Positions 47,911 to 61,045 of a stretch of 64,000 nucleotides of DNA are shown piece after piece. The notes below the pieces were generated by a model. The model did no database searches, was not told the DNA's origin, and saw only the letters and a list, made by a program, of their open reading frames with translations. The position numbers were made by a program, and so were the translations under genes. The stretch is from assembly GCA_963691815.1 (NCBI GenBank), contig OY829659.1, positions 17,530,241 to 17,594,240 on the forward strand, written 5' to 3'. The stretch is from Echiichthys vipera (Eukaryota > Chordata > Actinopteri > Perciformes > Trachinidae). Every line of letters starts with the position of its first letter. The first letter of the stretch is position 1.

Positions 47911-50883
47911 CTTGTTCAGTATAACTGATTGTGATGTTCAATCTTATCAGCATATGCTTGACTCAGAACATAGTGCCCAGCTACAGTGCCACTTCTCCTT
48001 GAAGAATTAATGGAATGCGCTTCTCGAGCTGATTAGCCAACGAGTTTAAAATATCAAGTGCCAGTTAACGTGGAGCTAATTCTGGCCTTAATGTCTCTAT
48101 TTGGTTTTGGTATCTCTTTTCCCTTCTTATTTCAAATGTCTTGAGATCTAGATCTATACTAGCATCGAAATTTGTACTAGCTGCTAGAAATGCTAAAAAA
48201 ACAAGATAGTATGACGGAGCTTACACTGGTGTTTCAGGATAAATTAGAAAAGACTGTGTCACGCTATCCATATTCAAACATTTACTTAATGTATAGACTT
48301 TATTTTTACGCCTTTAGAGCGGGTCTCGATGGTTCATACGCATCACTTACACACTGCGCTCATGCCAGATGATTATGGAAGCATCGAGTCGCAGCATGAA
48401 CTCTGCTAACTGTATTAAACTTGGCAGTGCTCTCTAGTGGACAAACTATGTTATAGTCTGTAATAGTTTCAAAATGATCTCAAACTTATTTTGGCCTTGC
48501 TGATGTATCTATCTAGCTCTAGTTCATATTTGTGTCATCTTAAATGAAGCGCATTCTTGTTTCAGTTCAAAAATGACTTTTTAATCGCACAAAAAATTCC
48601 CAGGAGCCTGATTGGATTCTTTGTCTTTAAGCTGAAATGCAGCAACCAGGCAGCAAACAGGCAGCAAGTGGCTAATACTGACATTAGCCTATCAGTTAAG
48701 GTTAAGAGGAGTACTGGCAAATATGCTAGCCTTGTTCTTAAGTGTTGCTGAAAATAGGAAATAGGTCAAATTATGACAATCTGTCAAAATGCTTTTTACA
48801 TTTCACCTATGGAGAATTTTAAAATGCACTACAGTTTTACAAATTCTGGACAATCCTCTGTGTTCAGAAAGGGTCATCTTTACAGCTCTGCTGCAAACAG
48901 ATTCAAAAAACTATATTACCCTTACTTTTGGTAAATCAATGACAGGACTATTCAGTGAAACAGATATTGTAAGAGACAGCAATGATCTGCAGTTTCTCTA
49001 CATACTGTAGGAGCCATGTCGATGTTGGAGCCTGTCGTTGAATAGCACCATCCAAACTCCCGGTGGAGTAAGAATACAGACCTATACGGCAAAAACAATT
49101 TTCTTTGTCCTTTTATTGGGAAAAAAATAATAGGTAATCCAAATAGCATGAAAAGTAAAAATAAAAATCTAATAATCTCCTCTTGCATCCAGGTTCCTTA
49201 GAGACAATACTGAAGATGAAAAAACATTTTCCAGCAATTTGCTCTAGCTCTTGCTGTCCCTGTTTTGGACTGGGACCCACCCCAAACCACAGAGCAAGGG
49301 ACGGTGCGTGAGGAGAGGTTCAACTCCAAACCAGTGTCTGGATTAGTAAAAAAAAAAAAAAAACTCTGATGGACAGAGTGCTGTTGAGAGGTAACAGGTA
49401 AAAGAAAGGGAAGAGTGGGGATGGACTGGCAAGCTTTGACTTCTCAGCCCTTTATCTTTTAATCCACACAAGTGTGGGAAGAGAGTGTGTGGGGGAAGGG
49501 CTGGAGGTGAAGAGAAGATGAAGAGAAAGTACCACAAGTATATTTACTATATCATTTATACTGTGTGCAAACTAAGAAGCTTAGAACATTTAAAATAACC
49601 TAAAAGAAACATTGACAAACAAACAATCATAAGACTGATTTGATTGATGGATTTAATGACTTATTTTTACAGTCAGAAGTTGGAAGAAATGGTGGCCAAC
49701 TGGACATATTTTTTGTCTTATGTATTATAGGTTCATTTTCAACCAGATCAGATATAAATGACCTCAAAGCAAAGAGTAAACACATTAATACACTTCCTAA
49801 TGCAAAGGGGAACAAAGCTGGCTTAGAATAATTATTGCACATCCATGGCGACCTTAAATGACAGAATCGCATGCAATCCTGGGACTTGGTGCACCTGCAT
49901 CTGTAGCCTCATATAACCCTTCTGCTGCAGATCCTTCTGAGGCCCTTACTCGTGCTTTTTGCTGTGCCCTAGCTAAAGATGCTAACTGAAATTTATCATA
50001 GCCCAAACTCTTCATACACACACATACCTGAAGATGTTCATGGTAAATAATAATTTTGTAATTTTGTTATACTGATCAATTACATCAAGGTGTCAATAAT
50101 ATGACCATGCTCTTCATACGCCTGCTGACATCTTTGTAGCTTCTCTTACTTCCCGAGGTTGGGCTTTAAAACCTGGACAAGATAGCAGTCACAGAACAAA
50201 GGTCAAAGGGAGAATCTTATATACAGTAGGGGGAGCAATGATTATGAACTATGTGAGCTGGAGCTGAGAGCTGAAAATACCTTGTGGTAAGCTACTGAAA
50301 GTCTGCTCTTGCTCTTTTGACCTGCCTGCATGTGCAGCTGGAATGTAAGCCTTTGGGGAAGGGGGGGGGGGGACTCCCACATCTTTTTTAAAAAAGACAA
50401 AGATTTAAATAAAAATCTGCTCAATGATACAGCAAACCCAGTGACCTCTGCTGAGCTTCATGTGTATAAGGATGGCCAACTACGTATTGGAAGTGTGACG
50501 ATGCGTTTGTTCCTATTTCGTCCTGTCCTGCACATTGATAGCAGCCTTGCCGAAGTAATCAGATTAGTCAGGTGAGGCTAAACTGATCTGCTGCCTGCAA
50601 GCCTCTTAGTGACTTGACTAACGGCACTGACAGAGATCACTTCAAAGCAAGGTCAGACACACAGCCGGCCGGTTAGGCAAAGAACAAGCTTGGCCTACTG
50701 CAAAGGCAGCAGCATTGCACAATACTAACAGGAGCATACCAGCAATTCTGACCTGGGATTATTATTATTTAGTCCTATTGGCCCTTAATCTGTAGCCTAA
50801 ACCAATAACCACGGTCTTGTAGGCAATGCATCCAAAATGACATAGTAATAGTATAGTTTGTAACAGCAAATGTTAATCATTTG

Positions 50884-51078
50884 GTAAATGGACTGCAGTT
50901 ATATGCCGTTTTTATCCAAAGCACTTTACAATTTTAGCCTGTCATTCCCCCATTTACACACAAACACACACCAATGGCAGCAAGCTTCGTAAGTGCTGGT
51001 TGACCATTGGCAGCAATTTCGGGTTCAGTATCTTTCTCAAGGACACTTCGACATGTGGACCGGTAGATCGCTGAGTCA
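50884..51078. repeat. Dispersed teleost repeat
   Basis: It starts GTAAATGGACTGCAGTTATA, continues with CAAAGCACTTTACAATTTTA and a spaced CAC-rich stretch, and ends with TTCAGTATCTTTCTCAAGGA and CACTTCGACATG. I know this combination from very common fish interspersed repeats. No coding capacity. Confidence 0.65.
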
Positions 51079-53842
51079 CATAGGTATATCTTTCTTAGAA
51101 TTCATTACTTTCTCCAGAGCAGCTATTTGTCGAACTTGATTAATCAAATACTGGAAAAAAACAAAACCTGTAGGAGGAGCGACTGACAGATAGAGAAGCT
51201 TAAACATTTGACTCTTTGGTGACCCCCCTTAATTGATCAGGTGAATGTATTTGACCGCCTCTAACAATGACATCACTCAGTCTTTCCAGTATCACAGGTT
51301 CAGAGCAGTAGGAAAGCAGGGATTGAACCTTGAAACGAGAGTTAGAGTGTTATTTAAAGTGTTGGTTTAATAGGAATAGGACTAATAGGAAACCTGTCAT
51401 TCTTCTTGGGCACTGGCATCAGAGCTGGAGCCGTGACAGCTGATCACAATGTCACCATATGTGATCAGCTGAGAGAGATGTCCTCCCTATTTTACCCATA
51501 GAATTACTCTGAACAACAAGACACTGACAGAACAAACTAGAAAAGTGATCCCAGTGTGTGCCCATTGCCCTTTCCTCTTGCCCGGTGCGTCATCACCATT
51601 TAATGGTTTAAATGACCACTGCTGTAATGTTTGATTCAATGAATACAAACCTAATTGTCTTACCTTGGTGTTTAAATCTGGAGAGGAACTAAAACACCAG
51701 CGATTTAAAATCAAATAAATCAAGTGAGTTTTCCTCATTGACTTCCATGCAACCTGTCTTCTTTTTGCATCCAGTAGAGTCGCCCCCTGCTGGAAATTAG
51801 ATAGAATTCAGGCTTGAGGCACTTCTGCATTGGCTTCCCTATTCAGACCCGGATACTGTACACTGATATGCAGAACTGATACCAGTGTTGATATCAATAG
51901 TATCTCATCAGTTCCAATCCCTATCACACATAAGAATCAGCATCATCACTAACACAATTCCAACACATTCAACTCTGATAGACTTCACATCCCTGTGAGG
52001 AGTCACCGAGTTAGATGACAGTGTTCACCAAATGTATTGCTCTGTTTGTCCCGTGAATTTAACTTCAGATGCACTTTTCTATCGTCTGTTGTTTTATGTT
52101 CACCTGTATACAAGTATGCTCTGGAGTTTTTCTTTGACATTTAGGCTATATATGGATAAAAGAAGAAAATTTCAAACAAGTGTCAGTTATGCAGAATTTC
52201 ATTTGCACATCGACTCTACTGAGCAGGTATCCCATCGTAGCTTATTGTGTTCTCTGTTAAATCCTGGTCCAGATGTGGCCTTTTAGGGGACTGCAGTACC
52301 CTCTGGTGGTGGATCTGATACAGAGTAAAACAGAGAGAAAGCTAATTGACTGTGCTAAAACACTCCCATCTCTTTGATGTTATATGACTGAAAGACATTT
52401 TTGTCTGTTTTTATGGCCTTTTATGTCCACTTGAAGCTTGCAGGTGTAGCTGGCTGTGAAAGGGGCCTATCATGAAACCCTTTGGGGACATCAGCTAAGT
52501 GGAAGTTTGAATTCTTTAATTATTCTTCTTTAGGGCCTATATAATTTCCAATGTAAAAAATACATTTGGTGTCTGAATTCTACTGTTTTTATCCCATTTA
52601 AAATAGTTGATTATTGAAGGAAAGAAGAACAACTAGGCAGTGTATATAGATACATAATAAATAATAATTCATATTAATATAATCCAAACTGTAACATCAC
52701 AATTACTTGCAATAATTAAGTGAGAGGCGAATATTATATGTCTTCTTTTATTCACTCAGAGCTGAAATGTAAGAATTAAGAGGCCTCCAAGACCTTAAAA
52801 TTAAGCTTCAACTTCAAGGTTAACGTTTTACTTCATAAGTAGGACAGACTGATCTTCAGAGTTTGTGAGTGCAGCTAAATACAGTACTATAAAATGTTTA
52901 TCTTTCAGATGATTGTTTGGATCCCATGGCTGTATATGTACGTACAACTGGAACTTTTGGACTATCACAAAAACAATCATTCATTCCATCTCATTTAATC
53001 AAAAGTTTTTTTCAGTTTATCAATGTACAGACACTAATTTTACATGAATGGGAAGTACTGTTTCTGCTGACGTTTGAGCCTGTCAGATTGTACTGTAGCT
53101 GTAGCAAAGACTTATCAGCTGACAGAAATACTGTGTCATGTTCACAACTATGTTGTTTTTATCTCTGCTGCAGCTTTGGAGTCATAATTTTGTTTTGGGC
53201 TTCTGTGATTATACAAGTGCTATTACGCACTATTTTGATTGGTGAGCCTGTGCAGCATTCCCCAGTAACACACTTAGGGAACAACCTTGCTCCAGAAACA
53301 CTCTGCCAATTGGTAAACAAATAAAACAGTATAATAGGAACTAGGAGCGCAACAAGTAGAAATTGTATAACAACAATCGAACAATCATCTGCACTTCTCA
53401 TGGAAAGTACTTCTCAGCCTGTAAAAAACGGTTGCGCAATGTCTCTCCAAAGTCTAAAAAGTTATCTTGATGATGTCATAGTGATGTCATCAGGGGGCAT
53501 ATCATTTTAGGCTTGAGGTTATAGAGTTATAATGTCTAAAGTCTGTCTGGAGGCTTGGAGTTACGGGAATTCATCAGTCATTTGAAACAGTTTAATTTTA
53601 ATCAGATAATACCCATCCTGGTTGTGAAAATGAGAATGCAAATTGTGTTATTGAAATTTAATTCTGAAACACTTAATGCACACTGTGAGATTATTACATT
53701 TTCACTTTAAAACAGTCTGCCAAATGCTTCCATAGTGGTTAATCGTGTGGCCCTAGAGGTGTTTGTTGTCTGCCAACTTTACAATGCTTGTCAGCAGCAC
53801 ACAGTGAGGGGTGGAGCAGTGTGGGAGGAGTAGTACCGTGCA

Positions 53843-53848
53843 TATAAA
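53843..53848 (+). promoter_or_regulatory. TATA box of the hsd gene
   Basis: TATAAA (within CATATAAAAGTTC) lies about 105 bases before the start codon at 53949. Initiation about 30 bases downstream would fall near 53873 and leave a 5' UTR of roughly 75 bases. A TATA promoter suits an inducible steroid-metabolism gene. Confidence 0.6.
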
Positions 53849-53948
53849 AGTTCTCAAAGCTCTCACTCTAATACAAGATGAGGATTAACCACCATTCAAA
53901 TATTCATCCATCAAGAGAATCCTGTTCAGTCGAGAGCACTGCAGCAAA

Positions 53949-56900
53949 ATGCCATTAGCGGACGTGCTGGCCATCGTTGGGTGTTTTACTGTTGTTTTCC
54001 ACCTGCTGAAACTGGCCTGGAGATGTTGGTGTGGATTCAGACAGTTTGTTTTGTCAGATTTTTGGCATGTGGATTTAAGGACATATGGACAATGGGCAGG
54101 TAACGTCAAATAAAAATCAACTTTATGCTCTCTTACAAGTCAGTTTTATCTCTAAATGCATGGTTGACGGTGTCAATTTTTAGGTTCAAGTTTAATTTGA
54201 TGTCATTTATTTATAGCAGGGTTGCAAGATGAAATGTAAGTCTTAGCCCCTTCACCCTACACATACATACAGTACTATACACACACAAAAAGTATAATAT
54301 TTTTAAACATAGTGTGAGACTTTGTTTTAGAATGGGAATGAGGTAAGTGCAAAAGGTAGTTGTAGATAATGTGCAAAACCAACAGTAGTCTGGTGGTATG
54401 ACAGCTGACACGTCTGTATGGTTTGCCAGATAGCAGCAGGGTGAACAGGCTGTGGCTGGGGGGATGGGTATTCACTTTTGGTATCCTTTGGGCTCTGGGC
54501 AGGCATCTCCCCGATATCACTGATTCATAGTTCAACTACTCTGAAATTAAAGCTAATGAAGCTTTCACTGTCTAAAATCCTTCACTTTAAAAACAGGTGG
54601 ATAATGTACTGTAGAGCGTATTAAAGACTTACCGAGCTACCAAGGGCTGAATAAACACGGTAGTTGAACTTTTTTTGGCTTCACGCGCCACTGAGCAACT
54701 TTCATAGGGGCCCCGACTTTTTCAACTCTGAATGAACACTGAGGTAATAAAGAATACATAAAAACACAATAAATAGCTAAATAAACATCACATTTAGTAT
54801 CAGTTTATTGCCCCCCATTTAATTAAGAATAAATGAAAAATAGCTATATGACACCATTTTCACCACCATCACCACAAGCATCATCTTCTAAAAAAGAAAA
54901 AGGTTTTCGTTCTGGAAAACACAACACCAGTTTGTCTGCGATAGTCCAATATATGGGTCTGGCTCTAGTGCTGGCAGTTAATTTAGGGATATTTGGATTT
55001 TTTTTGCAACACTAACTTCCACCAGACACCAGATTTCCTTCCTTTAAAGGCAGTGTGATAAGGACTTGATAAGCTGTTCACATTCCTACTTGATGGGACA
55101 TTTCCGTCTTTTTGACTGTAAACATTTCAATTCCTCTACAGACACATCAACTTCAAGTCAATCTCATAAATTCAATTGAGTTGGTGCAGTTTATTTTTAC
55201 TACATAACACTTTTTCTGATGAAAAAAACTTTTGGGGTCCAAACGGTACCCGCAGAGGGAGGGGAGTCCTTGTCTTGGGTTTCTGTGTGACCAGGATCGT
55301 ATCAACGTACAGTAGCAAGGACTGTTTTCTCTGGCCAAGCAGCAGAGGCTGTTTCAGGACATTGTCCTCTTCCTTTTCCTCTTCCATGTGCCTCCGAAGT
55401 CTTACCACTAAGAGCTCATCACAGGTCTTTGGCTCTGCTTTATACTTGCATTTAACAACTATTTTGTTACCTTGGAGGCAGTGTGGCAAGCTGTTTGAAA
55501 TGCAGAACTGTGAGCAATAATTTGGCTGAACAATTTAGAGCTGCAGAGTGAGAAAACTGTAAGTATTTTTGCAGAACTGGTTTTGCAGAAAATTAACTGA
55601 CTTAATCGCGGTTAAACCACCTTATATTCCCCTCACTCTAGGTAATGTTTTAACAACAAATAAAAACAATATACTGACTACAAGAAAGGTTGTAATGGCA
55701 GGTATAACATGACATCGGGGTAAAGTAGATTGTAGTGTCTTGGTAGTCAAATCCACACCTTGTAAACTTCTCTCATGACTTGATAACCATGTGAAACAAA
55801 TGGATATACGTTCTGATAATTCCAAAAATGATGTGAAATGGATTCCTCTAACATGTCTGTGCTTTTGCTTTGTGCAGTTGTCACTGGTGCCACTTCTGGC
55901 ATTGGTAAAGCTTATGCCAATGAGGTGAGTTTTTTCTCAATTTTTGGGTTCAATTTGAAGTTAGGAGCTGGGAACGGTTGTTCCTTATTGTTTAAGATGT
56001 TTTGATTGAGTGTTTATAATCTCCGTGGTGCAGAGTGTTGTTTTAGAATAAAAGATGCCACCAAACCTGTCTGTCTTGCATGTCTCCTTGTAGCTAGCGC
56101 AAAGAGGCCTGGATGTTGTTTTGATAAGCAGATCTGATGACAAGCTTCAGATGATTGCTAAAGAGATAGGTGAGCACAGAAGATAATAATAATAATAATA
56201 ATAATAATAAGTACTGTTACTGTCTACAACTGTTTTATTATTCCATTCAACACTTTTGTTTTTGTCCTTCAGAGGATCAGTATGGACGAAAGACTCGCAC
56301 CATCCAAGTGGACTTCACAGACGGCCAAAGTATCTACCCTGCTATAGCTAAAGAACTACAGGGACTGGAGATAGGGATTCTGGGTAATAGGACAACTAAT
56401 TTCAGAGCACAAGAAAAGCCCTAAGAAGTCTTTCAGATGCTTTATAAACTGAGAAAAATTGGCTCTGGTGGTGCTCTCTGATTAAGTCAATAGGTTAACA
56501 TTATAGGAAGTATGCTAACTGCTCTCTTGCCAAAGTTAGATGAGAAGAACGATAACACTCTCATGTCTTTATGGTAAATATGAAGTTACAGCTGGTTAGC
56601 TTAGCACAAAGACTGGAAACAGGTGAAAACAGCTAGCCTGGTTCTGTCTAAAGATAAAAATAAATCCACCTACCCGCTGCAATCCAAATCCAAATGACAC
56701 AAAGTGTAAAAATGACACATTTTTGGAGCTATTTTTTGGCCGTGTCATCCAGTGTCTCCGGTTGCCTGGCCTCCATGAGCTTTATAGGATTATATTTATG
56801 AAAAGATATATTCATCAGTAAAGATTGACGTAATGCTTGTTGACAAAAGTTGTTTGTGTCTTTGTAACCCACACAGTTAACAATGTAGGAATGCTCTATT

Positions 56901-59584
56901 CTGACAATTTTGCATATTTCCTGGGAATACCAGATGTTGAACAGGTAATTTTTGCATTTTAAATGTCGTTTTCTGTAGACAATACAATGGATGATGTATT
57001 TTGAATGATACAGCCTGTCACACACCACGTTTGTCTCAATTAACACTCATTAATAACTCATGGTTTCCCTTGTGTTTTTATTCTGACCAGAAAATCACTC
57101 AGGTTATTAACTGTAACATGCTGTCAGTCCCCCAGGTAAGATATCAATGCTGCTATGGCTGAATGTATTAGAAGTCACCTTTTCCACTGTAACATAGCAC
57201 GGTTTATGTTTAAAAAAATAATATTAATATTTTCTTTATGCAGATGACCAGACTCGTTCTTCCAGCCATGGTTGAAAGGTATTGTCTCAAACATCCAGAC
57301 GTTAATGGCTAATATGAAGAAATGAGAATATAGGATGACTTTATGGATGTTTCCTTCCCAGAGGGACGGGACTGATCATCAATATCTCCTCTGCAGTTGG
57401 AACCCGTCCACAGCCTTTGCTGTCCCTTTACTCTGCCACTAAGGTACTTTCTCGATCACACACTGATTCACAGATTAGCATATCATTTCACCACACTCAC
57501 CACCTGCTCTCCTTGTTTTGTGACTTTCTTCTTTATTTCAGATTTTTGTAACATATTTCTCGCAGTGTCTGCATGCTGAGTACAAGTCAAAGGGAATTAC
57601 TGTTCAGGTAAAGTATGAGAGGTCATTCACATGCACTCAAGCTGGAGGAAATGTAATAAGCTGAATAACAATCGTCTTATGATGTGAACATTGTTATTTA
57701 GCCCTAAAAGTCTTATTTTCTTAAAACAAGATTGGCTGTTGGAGTGAGTGTGAGTGGGATTGGTTGTCTGTCTCTGTTCGTCTCTATGTGCCCCGTGATA
57801 GACTGCTGTCCTGTCCAGGGTGGACCCCGCCTCACGCCTGATGTCAGCTGGGATCGGCTCCAGCCCCCCGCGACCCCGACAGGGATAAGCGGTTGAAGAT
57901 GAATGAATGAATGAATGAATGAATGAATGAAGATATGATTTAGAAAAAACAAAATAATAATAATTTTACATAATGCACCTATTTCACATCACAATTTAAC
58001 ACAGGTGATATCCCTATGGGCACATAGGCCTACCTGCTGGCCTCTTTTTGCTGTTCAATCAATTCCTCGTTTTTTTACGTACTATTTACTCTGTTGAGGA
58101 AGGCCATGTTTATCATCATTGTCCTGGGGCACATTGAATATGAAAACTTGTGCCCTGTTTTGCTAAGGTGTCCTGGGTTGAACCCTGTGTTCCCTCGAAA
58201 CTGCGTGCAGGCCTTGAGGTATGCTTTGGTGGGTGTGTCAGAGACCCAATCAGCAGACAAACATGTAGATTTGTATTACAGCAGCAACGCGTTTGCGTAC
58301 ACAATAGGGGATGTTCAATTCACCGGTGCTGTTTCAGTTTAAATAGGCGTTTATCTACATTTTGTCGACCTGAAAGCCTGTTATTGACCAGTTAAATGAC
58401 CATCTCCTCCAAAACACTCGTCTTCCCTGATAAGCTAATGCTAGCAGTAAACGTTAGACATTTTACCCGAGCGAGTGGGCCCACATTTAATGTGATTATT
58501 TTTACCTCCGACAACTTATTTTTTTATTTTTAGTTTATAATAGTGTCATTCGCACATGTGGGCACTGACATGTTCAAGTTTATTTTTTCTTCAAAAGATA
58601 AATGTTCAAATAGGCCTATGTCCTGTATAGTAGGGGGAGGTCATGTGGGTGCAGTTAAGAACCTCTTTTAAGGATTGTTTTTTTGGCTTTCAAAGCTTTT
58701 CAAATTAACTTCTGCCAGCTACAGTAAATGACAACAACGGTGCGTTGAGCTTTGACAAAACGTAACAAATCTATTTGAACTAAAACGGTGGTGAATACGA
58801 ATCAAGTGCTACAAGTTTACATAGCCTACTTGTCGCTACGGATTAGGTTAAACCAAAGGGTAGAAAACATACCTGCCAAAACCTGTTGCACACAGTTTCA
58901 AATAAACAACTCTTTTCAACAGGAACAGTGTGAACACCTTTCTGAAATTGAAAATGTCCCAGTTGTTGGCAAACAGTCAATCAAATTTCTGCATGAGTTT
59001 GAGCGTGCGTATTGTGCTTTCCCAGTTAGCTTGAACAGCATGTTTTTATAGGCTGAACAAACATGCTGCCTTTAAAGCCTCCTGCCACTCCTGACTTTTT
59101 TTTAATCTACTGCATGTAATGCTGCACCAAACACACTGTGCTGTGGATACTCAGCAATATGTATAATATTTATAAAGGGAAGTTAAACCATCCACTGTAT
59201 TTTTTCCCCCAGTGTGTGGCCCCCTTCATGGTGTCCACCAACATGACACAAAACATGCCAGTCAACTGCATTGTGAAGAGTCCTTCCGGGTTCGCCCATG
59301 AAGCCTTGAACACTGTGGGTCACTCCAGCTTCACCAGTGGCTGTTTGTCCCACGCACTCCAGGTCAGAGGGATGGGAGACTGTGATCACTTACACACTTT
59401 TAGCTGCTGTGATATCTTACCGTCTCTCCTTCTCTTTCAGAACACGGCCATCACAATTCTCCTGCCGGACTGGCTTCGTATGTCAACATTCTTCTTAAGA
59501 AAGCTACTAAACTTCGCAAGAGCCAGTAAATATGATAGAAATATGTGCAAGGAAAAGGAGAAGCTCGGCGAAAAGGAGGAATAG
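53949..59584 (+). CDS. hsd20b2: 20-beta/17-beta-hydroxysteroid dehydrogenase (SDR), hsd20b2-like
   Basis: Complete 11-exon gene for a 324-residue short-chain dehydrogenase of the HSD17B12/HSD17B3/HSD20B2 clade, an ER-membrane NADP(H) enzyme reducing steroid or 3-ketoacyl-CoA carbonyls. Exons: 53949-54099, 55878-55924, 56094-56169, 56273-56383, 56877-56944, 57091-57135, 57244-57278, 57362-57443, 57542-57607, 59213-59362, 59441-59584; they sum to 975 bases. An N-terminal hydrophobic segment (about 3-22) precedes GQW and the cofactor motif TGATSGIG (53-60). NNVG is at 130-133 and the catalytic set is Ser 187/188, Tyr 201 and Lys 205 (YSATK). The VAPFMVSTNMT segment and the length favour the fish enzyme hsd20b2 (cortisol to 20-beta-hydroxycortisone pathway) over hsd17b12 and hsd17b3, but that is recall, not alignment. 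The Lys/Glu-rich C terminus (EKEKLGEKEE) is soluble and highly charged. It is convergent with slc12a9. Confidence 0.93.
56500..56690. repeat. Dispersed teleost repeat in hsd intron 4
   Basis: It contains GTTAGCTTAGCACAAAGACT followed by GGAAACAGGTGAAAACAGCTAGCCTGG, a sequence I recognise from a widespread fish interspersed repeat. Confidence 0.6.
57741..57930 (+). repeat. LINE 3' tail repeat with GAAT microsatellite
   Basis: It contains CTGTCCAGGGTGGACCCCGC and CAGCTGGGATCGGCTCCAGC, then GGATAAGCGGTTGAAGATGA, and ends in seven GAAT units. This is the conserved 3' tail of an abundant fish L2/CR1-like LINE, here truncated to about 190 bases within intron 9 of the hsd gene. Confidence 0.75.
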
Positions 59585-61045
59585 TTGTGTGCAGAAGCTG
59601 AATTTCTGTCATGAATGTTGACTTTTACAGCTGAGTACAGGTTCTATCTTCACTGTGGGTCTGCTTCTTATATGTACATGTAAATTATGTTAAATTTTGT
59701 ACATTTATTTATTCTCAATTATTGCATGATTTATCTATGGAGCAACTCTGCAGGGGAGCATAACAGAGTTTCTATTATTACTTATGGGCTACTATTACAC
59801 TTGACAGACACACAGACACAATAGGTTTGCATCGCATTTATAGTAATTTTTTTTACCATATAGTTACAAAGATACCAATATACAGCACATGTGACATGAC
59901 AAACAGAATTTTAATGTACATCCACAGTAATGACCATTACTACGACTAAGTGAGAGTGAGTCAGGCTTTTCCATACTGTTAACTCAAGATGGAACATGCC
60001 TCTTATCTCCTATTTCTGTTTTGTTAATAGATTAATGTGAGTGTTGCAACATTATAAAACAATGTGACAAGAATGTAGTAACATTTTACTCTGTATTTTG
60101 TAAAAATGTGACACCGTGCCCTGGTTTTAACGTCAATTTGGTCCGAACCATCATTGATCCTTGTCCTGACTAAGACTGGATTGGAACGGGCCTCCAGAGT
60201 AACCCTCAGTATAACCCTCTTTGGTGCACGATTGACAGTCTGCATCATTAAACACAAAATCTCAGTATTTTTTTTTTCAAGTTAGCACATCCAACGACAC
60301 CAGATGCTGATCACCGTTCTTAGGTAAAACATAGAAAACGCTTTTCCCTTTGAGAATAATAGAAATGCACAGTTAACGGCAACAGAACACGTTTGCAGAA
60401 ATATTTGGATCACTTGGTCCAGCAACCAGCACAAATGAGTGAGAATGGAGGAAAAGCAAGCAGCAAATAAACAGAACATTTAAAAAAACCAAACAATTAT
60501 TATGCATTAACACAATGTCATTTAGAAACTGAACCAGGATTCATTTTTTTACCGTGGTCAATTTTTAAGACAAATTCATCATTTCATCCCTGAAACTATA
60601 CAGACATTTTCATATTCAATGTCTGAGACACCCGTATTTCTCTTAACAAATTGTGGTTTTGTTCCGAAGAGACATTTTTTTAATTTCTTAAAGCTAATAC
60701 AAACCAGAGGTTATATCACACAAACAAAAGTGTTCACCCATTTCTTGGCTTAAACACCAAACCAGTTCAAGTTTATGTTCAGTACATAGGAAAATATCCT
60801 ATTTTAATGCAATTACCTCAAGTGGCGTATTTAAAAAATGCACTTGACTGGGGTCCTTTTGTTGGCTTCAGTAAAACAAAAAGTTGCATTAGGTGAATGT
60901 ATAGTAACTGCTGCAACATACTATACCTCAGCATACACTTTCATTTACATTATTTGTTAATTTTACATGTAACCAGAGTTAATACTAACACAGATAAGAT
61001 TTTGCTGTGCCTACAGTACCAGTGAACAAAACTGATCACCCATGC
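59585..61045. other. Convergent 3' UTR region, hsd and slc12a9
   Basis: The 1.46-kb tail-to-tail interval between the plus-strand dehydrogenase and minus-strand slc12a9 contains both 3' UTRs. It is AT-rich with no coding frame of note. I could not assign a firm polyadenylation signal to either gene. Confidence 0.45.

Larger units (their letters stand above)
47320..53842. other. Intergenic region between gucy2 and hsd gene
   Basis: This holds the 5' flank of the guanylyl cyclase, a LINE relic (47599-47910), a dispersed repeat (50884-51078), a short repeat with GAGTCGCCCCCTGCTGGAAA near 51775-51860, and a 13-base G run near 50360. No gene is recognised; the open frame at 52917-53324 has no family resemblance. 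Confidence 0.45.

Noticed and set aside
52917..53324. 135-codon plus-strand open frame upstream of the hsd gene
   Set aside because: No domain or conserved pattern; not linked by splice sites to the dehydrogenase, whose TATA box and start lie downstream.
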